Below, one piece after another: positions 31,542 to 38,191 of a stretch of 38,191 nucleotides of DNA (positions are counted from its first letter, which is position 1; every line of letters starts with the position of its first letter). A program made the translations under genes and the position numbers. The notes under the pieces were generated by a model. The model was given only the letters and a program-made list of their open reading frames with translations. It had not been told where the DNA came from and searched no databases. This DNA is from CAYVOV01 sp964453525 (GTDB lineage: Bacteria > Chloroflexota > Dehalococcoidia > Dehalococcoidales > UBA2162), in assembly GCA_964453525.1 (NCBI GenBank), contig CAYVOV010000029.1, forward strand, positions 1-38,191, written 5' to 3'.

Positions 31542-33461
31542 ATGGACAGGCATGAAGTAGTTTTTCTACCGGAGCATAAAGAGGTTGAAGTAGATGATGG
31601 AGTCACTCTTCTTATGGCCGCTGAAGAGGCAGGGATATTTATCAACAGTTTGTGTGGGGGTGAGGGTCTTTGTGGTGAATGCCGGCTACAATTGATTAAG
31701 GGCAACGCAAAGGCTAGTAAACATGATATAGGCTTCTTTTCTGGAGAAGAAATAAAGAATGGTTATGTTCTGGCCTGCCAGACAAGGGTGGAAGACAATC
31801 TGGAAGTATTGGTACCAGCCAAGTCTCGCCTAGAGATGGAAAAGATTGTCACAGAAGGGACTCCAGTCACCTACAGTGAGCCCGGGAAGTTATCTCTTCG
31901 AAGGATAACACAAGACCCGGCGGCTTCCCTCTTTGAACCGCTGGTCAGTAAGATATACCTCGAGCTATCGATACCAACATTAAATGACAACATCTCCGAT
32001 GTAGATAGAATTATCCGCGAACTGAGGAAGAAGCTTACCTACCCAACTTTCGAGATATCTTTAGCCTGTCTGCAGAACTTGGCCGATAAGTTGCGTCAAA
32101 ATGAGTGGAAGGTTACAGCCACTGTAGCCAGGCATAATAGTACAGGACGGGTGTTACAAATAGAAGATGGTGATACAGTAAACCGGAATTACGGGCTAGC
32201 GGTTGATGTTGGCACTACGACGGTAGTAGTTCAGCTAGTTGACCTTAGAAATGGCGAGGTCATTGGAGTGGAGGCTAATCACAACCTGCAGGCTCATTAT
32301 GGTGAAGATGTCATATCCAGGTTGGTTTTTGCCTGTGGTCGAGGTACTCTTGCTTCTCTTCATGAAGCAGTGGTAAGTAACATCAATACATTAATCCGGG
32401 CATTAGCCAAGGAAAAGAACATTGATATTGAAGATATTAACTGTATCGTAGCTGCTGGGAACACGACTATGAGCCATTTTCTTTTAAGTTTGATGCCATG
32501 CTCCATAAGACTGGAACCTTATGTCCCTACAGCTACAATTTATCCTCAGATATTAGCTAAGGAAATAGGCATTAATATCAATCCCAATGGCATATTAGAA
32601 GTGATTCCCAGCGTAGCTAGTTATGTAGGGGGTGACATTGTAGCGGGTGTTCTAGCATGTGGTCTGGCGGATAGACCGGAGGTAAAATGTTTGATTGATG
32701 TAGGTACCAACGGTGAAATTGCTATTGGTAATAACGAATGGATAGTCTGTTGCTCGGCTTCAGCTGGTCCAGCCTTCGAAGGAGGTGGCAGTAAATGGGG
32801 CATGCGAGCTACCAAAGGAGCCATAGAGAAGGTAGAGATACAAGATGGTCAGGTTACTTATGAAACCATCGGCAAAAACAAACCTAGGGGAATTTGTGGG
32901 TCTGGTTTAATCGACTCTATCTATGAACTGGCAAAGAATAAGATAATAGGTCAAAACGGGAAATTCGATATCTCCCTAAAGGATAATAGGATTATTGTGA
33001 AAGATGATGGTCCTCAATATATATTGGCTTTCAGTGAAGAAACAGAAACGGGAGAGGCCTTGACTATTACCGAGACAGACATCCTTAACCTTATCAAGTC
33101 CAAAGGAGCTGTATTCGCCGCTTTAAAATCTCTAATCGATTATGTTGGTTTGGACTTCGCACAGTTAGATACTCTCTATTTATCTGGCGGATTCGGTAGT
33201 TCTGTGAATGTTCCCAAGGCTATCGCAATAGGTCTCTTGCCTGATATGGACCAGGAGAAAGTCCAGTTCATTGGCAACAGCTCTATCATGGGAGCACGCA
33301 TGGCACTTCTATCCGGACCTACCTTTGAAAAGGCGACCAGTATAGCCAAAACTATGACCAATATTGAGCTCTCAAACTACGTACCTTTTATGAACGAATT
33401 CATCGCCGCCCTCTTTCTACCCCACACAGACGGAAGTCTCTTTCCCTCGGTTCACTATTGA
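31542..33461 (+). CDS. RACo-like ASKHA/2Fe-2S protein (corrinoid-protein reductive activator family)
   Basis: This 639-aa protein starts with a plant-type 2Fe-2S ferredoxin domain. Its ligands are Cys38, Cys44 and Cys47 (CGGEGLCGECRL) and Cys79 (LACQT). A linker leads to the large ASKHA ATPase-type domain from about residue 215 (GLAVDVGTTTVVVQLVDL). Further phosphate-binding segments are CLIDVGTNGEIAIG, SAGPAFEGG and LYLSGGFGSSVN. Family members (RACo, DUF4445) use ATP and an electron to reduce the cobalt of corrinoid proteins in methyl-transfer systems. No corrinoid protein or methyltransferase gene is in this window, so its partner is elsewhere or different. AGAGGAGACT precedes the ATG. Confidence 0.88.
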   Translation: MDRHEVVFLPEHKEVEVDDGVTLLMAAEEAGIFINSLCGGEGLCGECRLQLIKGNAKASKHDIGFFSGEEIKNGYVLACQTRVEDNLEVLVPAKSRLEMEKIVTEGTPVTYSEPGKLSLRRITQDPAASLFEPLVSKIYLELSIPTLNDNISDVDRIIRELRKKLTYPTFEISLACLQNLADKLRQNEWKVTATVARHNSTGRVLQIEDGDTVNRNYGLAVDVGTTTVVVQLVDLRNGEVIGVEANHNLQAHYGEDVISRLVFACGRGTLASLHEAVVSNINTLIRALAKEKNIDIEDINCIVAAGNTTMSHFLLSLMPCSIRLEPYVPTATIYPQILAKEIGININPNGILEVIPSVASYVGGDIVAGVLACGLADRPEVKCLIDVGTNGEIAIGNNEWIVCCSASAGPAFEGGGSKWGMRATKGAIEKVEIQDGQVTYETIGKNKPRGICGSGLIDSIYELAKNKIIGQNGKFDISLKDNRIIVKDDGPQYILAFSEETETGEALTITETDILNLIKSKGAVFAALKSLIDYVGLDFAQLDTLYLSGGFGSSVNVPKAIAIGLLPDMDQEKVQFIGNSSIMGARMALLSGPTFEKATSIAKTMTNIELSNYVPFMNEFIAALFLPHTDGSLFPSVHY

Positions 33462-33687
33462 TGGAAATAGGTCAAGCTGAAACACAGTAAATGTTTCTCG
33501 GTTTTGTCCATCCGGCAATATCTGATATTAAGTTAGAAAGTGCTATCCCAGATATAGCGAGTTTTCCATACCCTTTACATGATATCAGTAAAAAATAAAA
33601 TAAAGAAAGCATTCCGATGTATATGTTATATTGATATACACAGAACACTAAACCATTACGTACGGAATTATATAGAGGAGGCAAAAT

Positions 33688-35178
33688 ATGGAAACCTATG
33701 GTAATTATGATGTAGTGGTGGTCGGTGGAGGTGTGTCTGGCTGTGCGGCTGCTATAGCTTCAGCCAGGGTCGGAGCCAATACTATACTGATTGAGCGTCT
33801 CGGTATTCTGGGCGGCATGATGAACGTTTCAGGACCCCCGGGATGGGCTTTTTCTCACCTCTGGAATGATCGCGGCGAGCAGATCATCGCCGGTCTTGTT
33901 GAGGAGACACATCACAGGTTGGAGATGGAGGGGCATGCCTTGCCATATCCAAAACCCGAGGATTGTAACTTCAACAACGCCTATTCTTTTGTTGATCCTG
34001 ATTGGTGGGGGCTTCTTATCTTCGAAATGATGAGGGAGAACAAAGTAGAATTACTTTTACACTCGCTTGCCGTAGATGTTGTAAAAGAAGGCAACAAGGT
34101 GCAAGGCGTGATGGTTGAGAATACTTCCGGTCGAATGGCTGTCATGGGCAAGGTGGTTATTGAGGCTTCCGGTGAAGGTGACCTGGCAGTTAGAGCCGGC
34201 GTGCCGTATTCTAAGATTGACAGGACAAAAGAGGAAATTGACCCGCCCTCGATTACCTTCCACATGGACGGCGTAGACTGGGACAAGGTAACCGCCTACT
34301 ATAAGGCCAACCCTGACCAGTACCTTGGCAATATTACTGGCATGAAACTCACTCCCGAGCAAGAGGCGGCAAGGGAGAAAAGACTGGAAGAACTCAATAA
34401 ATGCAAATCCATCATTGACCTGGTCAAGACGGGAACACTGGGAGCCGTTAATTTCCCTGCACTTACCCGCAAAGCCTTGGATGCCGGAGATCTTCATCCT
34501 TACGGTGACCTGGGCTTCTTCTTCACTCCCCGGGATGGCGGGCATATACAGCCGATATTCCAGCACTCGGCCCAGGTGCCGGATTGTGATGCCACCGATG
34601 TCAGGGAATTAAGTGCCGGTGAAGCAGAAGCCAGGAGGCAGGTTGTCATTGCTCTTAATGCGGCTAAAAAGTATCTCCCCGGCTTTGAAAATGCTTACTT
34701 TACCAGGCTGACCGTCGGGATGAGGACCAGAGAGGGCAGACATATGGTCGGTGACTATCAGCTAACCAGTGAAGATGTTGAAGATTCAAGGAAGTTTCCA
34801 GATGTTATAGCGAAGTGTGCCATGCCTACGATGACGGAAGGTCCGTTTCATTCCACCGCCTACCCGGGTTCAGCAATGAATATTGACCCGAACCGGAAAT
34901 ATCACAGACCGAAAGATGGCGGCTCGTTCGACATCCCCTATCGAAGCCTGGTCCCCAAGAATGTTGAGAATATGCTTATGGCCGGCAAATTGTTCTCTGT
35001 TGACGAAGACTTTAAGAGAGACCTCCTGCCGGACAATATAGCAACCGGTCAGGCCGCCGGTGTAGCCGCTGCGTTGTGTGCCAAAAAAGGTATAACCCCG
35101 CGGCAAATGGAGGATGATGTAAAGGAACTTCAGGATGTCCTGGTGGAACAGGGTGCCATACTCACCGGAACGCATTAG
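33688..35178 (+). CDS. FAD-dependent oxidoreductase
   Basis: This 496-aa protein belongs to the FAD_oxidored (PF12831-like) group. The N-terminus is a Rossmann FAD site (YDVVVVGGGVSGCAAAIASA, with GGGVSG at 13-18 and the acidic strand end ILIER). GILGGMMNVSGPPGW contacts the flavin region. VVIEASGEGDLAVRAGV is the second conserved motif, and the C-terminal LLPDNIATGQAAGVAAALCA closes the FAD site. The length is normal. ATAGAGGAGG precedes the ATG. It lies 15 nt before the DUF6282 gene, so the two form an operon. The substrate is unknown; relatives act in degradation of organic acids or cofactors. Confidence 0.88.
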   Translation: METYGNYDVVVVGGGVSGCAAAIASARVGANTILIERLGILGGMMNVSGPPGWAFSHLWNDRGEQIIAGLVEETHHRLEMEGHALPYPKPEDCNFNNAYSFVDPDWWGLLIFEMMRENKVELLLHSLAVDVVKEGNKVQGVMVENTSGRMAVMGKVVIEASGEGDLAVRAGVPYSKIDRTKEEIDPPSITFHMDGVDWDKVTAYYKANPDQYLGNITGMKLTPEQEAAREKRLEELNKCKSIIDLVKTGTLGAVNFPALTRKALDAGDLHPYGDLGFFFTPRDGGHIQPIFQHSAQVPDCDATDVRELSAGEAEARRQVVIALNAAKKYLPGFENAYFTRLTVGMRTREGRHMVGDYQLTSEDVEDSRKFPDVIAKCAMPTMTEGPFHSTAYPGSAMNIDPNRKYHRPKDGGSFDIPYRSLVPKNVENMLMAGKLFSVDEDFKRDLLPDNIATGQAAGVAAALCAKKGITPRQMEDDVKELQDVLVEQGAILTGTH

Positions 35179-35193
35179 GGAAGGAGAAAACAA

Positions 35194-36063
35194 ATGAACA
35201 CCGTTGATAGTCTTGTATCCGGAGCAATTGATATGCACGTCCATTTTGGCCCCGAATCTCTGATGGAACGACGCCAGGATGCTTTGGAATTAGCTTATTC
35301 TGCCAAAGAGATGGGTTTGAGAGCCCTTGTTCTAAAGAATCGAGAATACAATACCGTTCCGATAGCGCTTCTGGTAAGTGAGATAGTAACCGAGGTCCAG
35401 GTATTTGGCAGTCTAACCCTGGAAAACGAAATTGGCGGTCTTAATCCGTCTGCGGCGATATCTGCTGCTCGAATGGGAGCAAAAATTATCTGGATGCCTA
35501 CTTTTTCTTCTTCCAATTCCAAATCAACAGTTGAAAAAGTACTGGGATTTAATCTGCCTGGATCGGAACAGATAATCCTTGATTCTAACGGTACATTAAA
35601 AGCAGAAGTTAAAGAGATACTTCAAATAGCCAAGGACTTTGGTATAGTTCTGGCCAGCGGACATATCTCGCCTCAGGAAACACTCGCTCTGGCTGAGGAA
35701 GCCCAGAGAATAGGATTTACCAAATTATTGGTCACTCACGCTCTGCAGGGAGCGCTTACCAGTGTTCTATGCAGCGAAGATGAACTCAAGCAATTGGCTG
35801 AGGGAGGAGTATATATCGAGCATTCATTCTGGGACGTATTGCCGACTATGAATGCCTATGACCCGGTAAAAATTGTTAAACTCGTGAAAGCCATTGGTGC
35901 CGAACATTGTATCATAAGTACTGATTTAGGTCAGAGTTATAACCCTCCAGCCCCTGAAGGTATGAGATTGTTCATCGCTACTTTGTTGAGGAAAGGACTG
36001 GGTCTCCAAGAGGTTGAAATGATGGTGAAGACTAATCCGGCCAGACTTTTGGGGCTGAAGTAA
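35194..36063 (+). CDS. DUF6282-family amidohydrolase-like protein
   Basis: This 289-aa protein opens GAIDMHVHFGPES, with His15 and His17 forming the HxH metal site of amidohydrolase-type TIM barrels. Later motifs GIVLASGHISPQETLALAEE, LLVTHALQG and IISTDLGQ correspond to the further His and Asp metal ligands. The whole length fits DUF6282. GGAAGGAG precedes the ATG, and it is coupled to the FAD oxidoreductase gene. It probably hydrolyses a cyclic amide or lactone-type bond in the same pathway (inference). A hairpin follows at 36100-36144. Confidence 0.85.
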   Translation: MNTVDSLVSGAIDMHVHFGPESLMERRQDALELAYSAKEMGLRALVLKNREYNTVPIALLVSEIVTEVQVFGSLTLENEIGGLNPSAAISAARMGAKIIWMPTFSSSNSKSTVEKVLGFNLPGSEQIILDSNGTLKAEVKEILQIAKDFGIVLASGHISPQETLALAEEAQRIGFTKLLVTHALQGALTSVLCSEDELKQLAEGGVYIEHSFWDVLPTMNAYDPVKIVKLVKAIGAEHCIISTDLGQSYNPPAPEGMRLFIATLLRKGLGLQEVEMMVKTNPARLLGLK

Positions 36064-36099
36064 ACTAAATTGCATCCTTTTCCTGTATGAATTTATCCG

Positions 36100-36150
36100 A
36101 CATGCCAGTTTTAGTCGAGTGGCTGGTTGATCAAGCTGGCATGTTTGCGT
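36100..36150 (+). terminator. Probable terminator after the DUF6282 gene
   Basis: ACATGCCAG (36100-36108) and CTGGCATGT (36136-36144) pair across a 27-nt loop. The right arm is followed by TTGCGTTTTG. It is about 40 nt after the stop. Confidence 0.5.
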
Positions 36151-36322
36151 TTTGTGGAATTACTGCGAATAGTTTTCTGGTGCGCTATCCAAAAAAGAAA
36201 AAAAGATAGTTGTAAATTCATGAGACAAAAAATATAAAATTCGGTGCATTTTCATCTCATGGGGCCGAAATTTCATGGAGTTTCTGAAAATCGGGGAAAT
36301 TTAGCTTCAAAATGGGGATTTT

Positions 36323-36370
36323 GTAGGCCGTGCAGGTCCCGAACCTGCGACACCCTGATTAAAAGATACA
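36323..36370 (-). tRNA. tRNA-Lys(TTT) 3' half, second copy
   Basis: On the minus strand, TGTATC is followed by the anticodon loop CTTTTAA, TCAGG and GTGTC, then the T-arm GCAGG-TTCGGGA-CCTGC and acceptor strand ACGGCCT. The end is ACA rather than ACCA, so the last terminal C is lost. There is one base change from the copy at 9208-9252. No 5' half is present. It is inverted relative to the left copy. Confidence 0.72.
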
Positions 36371-36502
36371 GGAGGTTTGTCACTGAGAGTAAATCAGAGT
36401 AATTAATAATATTTAAGTATTTAATTTGGATTCAGGTGGTACCATTTGGTACCACCTGGTCATTTATGATAGTGAAAAGTTCGTTAGCAAAAATGTTAGC
36501 AA
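36323..36502 (-). repeat. att-like block, right copy (inverted)
   Basis: Inverted counterpart of 9069-9252. It has the tRNA-Lys half (36323-36370), the palindrome with CAGGTGGTACC at 36433-36443 and its complement at 36448-36458, and the identical 33-nt block at 36470-36502. Spacers differ in sequence. The tRNA ends of both copies face inward, toward the 27 kb between them. Confidence 0.65.
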
Positions 36503-36528
36503 TATACTGAATAATATCAATACATGCT

Positions 36529-37611
36529 TTATTTATTGCGGAGGTATTTTTCTAGCTCTATTAATAGTGTAAGTCCAGATTGCTTCGTTGAAGAACTAAT
36601 TTTCATTGATTCACGTATAAGGTCTAAAGTAATATTAGCGCCTGCTGCTACTCCAGTAGTCAATAAATCTGTAGTAGTTAGTGGAGGTTTTACAGCAAAT
36701 ATTTTAACTCCATTTATGACTGGAGTTACTATTCTTCCAAACCAGCCTTTTCGTTCTTTAGTGATTTTTTGCGTCAAATCTATTAGCCTAGGGCGTATAT
36801 GAGTATCAATAAATTCACATTCTTTCTCTATTTCATCTGGAGAAGTATTTTGGTATAAAAGAGATCTGTAGTACCCGGTAAGATGAAGCATAGAAGACCA
36901 GAAAGGTAATAAATAATCTTTTAATCTTTCTCGTGCTTCAAGAATCGTATCTGCGTCAACAGATTTTGTTTGTGGAAGTACTAGATTTAGAGATTTTAGC
37001 GCAAGAATTGAAGCAAGTTGTGATGCAGTGAATCTAACAGAGTCTGTTTCAGCATTCTCCAATGATACATGAGGATTGCCTATAATAGGAATTTTTCCGC
37101 TGTCCACCATATTATTCAATTCTTCGATTCCACCCGTTGAAAGCAATTGTTTTCCTAGAAGGACTCTATAAGTATTCAATTCACCAGGTTTCCCTTTTTT
37201 AACTAATTCGACCTTTAAAGGCTTGTTATCCTCAAATATGCTGCAATTTATTACTTTGCTCTGGAAGAGATCATGATAATATATTCCAAAATTAAATACA
37301 TTTGCTAAATAGTATTTAACAGTAAATAGTTGTTCATCATTAAGGGATGATATGGGGTCGTCTTCATCGAGTTCATCTCCAACACGTACAATTTCTACAT
37401 TATTAGCCATATCAAATAATTTACTATCATAAGTAGTAAAGCGATAAACCTTAGAAAATTCGATAGGAAACTCAATATTGTTAAGTATATGAATTTTATC
37501 GAATATTAAACAAAGGGCTGTTAGTAGTGAAGAGTCTACCAATAGACCAGAAGTATAAATTGCTTCAAAAGTATCATACTTGGGTCTTACTAGGTCTTGA
37601 TCGTCATTCAT
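36529..37611 (-). CDS. Uncharacterised accessory protein
   Basis: The start at 37611 (MNDDQDLVRPKYDTFEAIYT) is preferred over the longer frame (37668), which would give 379 aa instead of 360; AGAG lies upstream. I do not recognise the family. The N-terminal half is mixed alpha/beta (SSLLTALCLIFDKIHILNNI). The later part is helical (SVRFTASQLASILALKSLNL). Near the C-terminus, a short apolar segment (PPLTTTDLLTTGVAAGANIT) could touch a membrane. The gene is AT-rich compared with its neighbours and is enclosed by an att-like block and an IS element, so it is probably horizontally acquired cargo. Confidence 0.6.
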   Translation of the reverse strand: MNDDQDLVRPKYDTFEAIYTSGLLVDSSLLTALCLIFDKIHILNNIEFPIEFSKVYRFTTYDSKLFDMANNVEIVRVGDELDEDDPISSLNDEQLFTVKYYLANVFNFGIYYHDLFQSKVINCSIFEDNKPLKVELVKKGKPGELNTYRVLLGKQLLSTGGIEELNNMVDSGKIPIIGNPHVSLENAETDSVRFTASQLASILALKSLNLVLPQTKSVDADTILEARERLKDYLLPFWSSMLHLTGYYRSLLYQNTSPDEIEKECEFIDTHIRPRLIDLTQKITKERKGWFGRIVTPVINGVKIFAVKPPLTTTDLLTTGVAAGANITLDLIRESMKISSSTKQSGLTLLIELEKYLRNK

Positions 37612-37716
37612 AAGACAAATCTCTAAAAGTATTGATTTGACTATAAATTTACATGAAATTGAAGACAAGATGCAACTACCGAAAGATAGACGAGGTATTT
37701 TATGAATATAAATCGA

Positions 37717-37740
37717 TGACTTGCCCCCAGTAGTGATACC
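37717..37740 (-). repeat. Terminal inverted repeat of right IS3-type element (IRR)
   Basis: TGACTTGCCCCCAGTAGTG lies just beyond the 3' end of the transposase gene (minus strand) and resembles the left element's end at 489-513. Confidence 0.55.
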
Positions 37741-37745
37741 ACCTA

Positions 37746-38191
37746 TTAAGTCATTCCAGCGGTTAAGATAGTCTCAGGAGCTGGAGGCTGATATCCCAGA
37801 GAGCTATGAGGACGTACCTGATTGTACTCCCTCCTCCACTGCTCTATCAATACCTTTGCCTCAGTTAAAGTAGTAAATGTCTCACGGTTAAGTAACTCAT
37901 CCCTCAGCTTGCCGTTAAAGGATTCGATATACCCATTCTCCCAGGGACTACCTGGTTCTATATAGAGTGTCTTCACCCCTAACCTGTTTAGCCACTTCCT
38001 GATGGCTTTCGCCGTAAACTCCGGACCGTTATCGGAGCGAATATGGACTGGGATACCCCGGTAGATGAACAGGTTAAACAGGGTATCAATAACATCTTGA
38101 CTTCTAATCTTACGGGCTACCAGTGTAACCAAGCATTCCCGGGTATATTCATCAATGATATTGAGTATTTTAAAGGCTCTGCCGTTAGCTG
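37746..38191 (-). CDS. IS3-family transposase OrfB, C-terminal part (runs off the window)
   Basis: The reading covers the rve DDE core. From the window edge it gives NGRAFKILNIIDEYTRECLV and VTLVARKIRSQDVIDTLF. Then comes HIRSDNGPEF with the second catalytic Asp, and SPWENGYIESFNGKLRDELL with the catalytic Glu. It ends WRREYNQVRPHSSLGYQPPA and a normal stop. The N-terminal part lies outside the window. It is a relative of, but not identical to, the truncated OrfB at 833-1388, and appears intact within what can be seen. Confidence 0.9.
   Translation of the reverse strand, partial: ANGRAFKILNIIDEYTRECLVTLVARKIRSQDVIDTLFNLFIYRGIPVHIRSDNGPEFTAKAIRKWLNRLGVKTLYIEPGSPWENGYIESFNGKLRDELLNRETFTTLTEAKVLIEQWRREYNQVRPHSSLGYQPPAPETILTAGMT

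Overview
The window looks like chromosomal DNA of an uncultured anaerobic bacterium, most likely a Chloroflexota (Dehalococcoidia-type) genome. This is inferred from the mix of a RACo-like ASKHA/ferredoxin protein, a DUF6282 protein, an anti-sigma factor with the charged N-terminus common in Chloroflexota, small zinc-ribbon/HTH genes, remnants of serine recombinases, and moderate GC. No rRNA or complete tRNA gene is present, so the taxonomy is an inference. The region is heavily reworked by mobile DNA: three IS3-type remnants or elements, an IS1182-type remnant, two truncated serine recombinases, and four tRNA 3' halves that look like integration scars.

Layout. 1-1620: an IS3 transposase cut off inside its catalytic domain and joined to the tail of a resolvase. 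1680-2560: three small minus-strand genes (HTH, zinc ribbon, winged-helix-like). 2580-3480: decayed DNA including a broken membrane-protein gene. 3487-5265: a minus-strand operon of MarR regulator, Rieske-like lipoprotein, flavodoxin and a TM2-like membrane protein, with a near-consensus promoter inside an inverted repeat. 5589-8986: class III aminotransferase, a divergent DUF2087 protein, and GlgC. 9069-9281: an att-like block ending in a tRNA-Lys 3' half and a terminator.

9807-16350 is an accessory island. An HTH gene, an HD-domain phosphohydrolase interrupted by an in-frame TGA, and a winged-helix-like protein face divergently from a TcmP-like protein and a radical-SAM-type (DUF5131-like) protein. 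A 5'-truncated serine recombinase follows, whose last codons run into a tRNA-Val 3' half. 16540-17845 holds an IS3 OrfA relic, a perfect 17-bp palindrome and a membrane-anchored transglutaminase-like protein.

17956-25655 is a cell-surface locus on the minus strand: an ECF sigma factor, an anti-sigma factor with a DUF4382 domain, a DUF4382/IPT lipoprotein, and a three-gene operon of exported or membrane-anchored proteins preceded by three 22-bp palindromic iterons. 26441-29578, on the plus strand, is a cohesin/dockerin cassette: a dockerin protein, a cohesin-plus-dockerin protein, and a cohesin protein with a membrane anchor. It was built in part by a near-perfect 960-bp tandem duplication. 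Its modules are shared with the 17956-20879 proteins, so the two loci probably build related surface structures.

29960-31450 contains decayed genes (alpha/beta hydrolase, RHS-like tail, IS1182 transposase). 31542-36063 is an intact catabolic-looking set (RACo-like activator, FAD-dependent oxidoreductase, DUF6282 hydrolase-like protein). 36323-36502 is an inverted copy of the att-like block at 9069-9252. It is followed by an orphan 379-codon gene and an IS3-family transposase running off the window.
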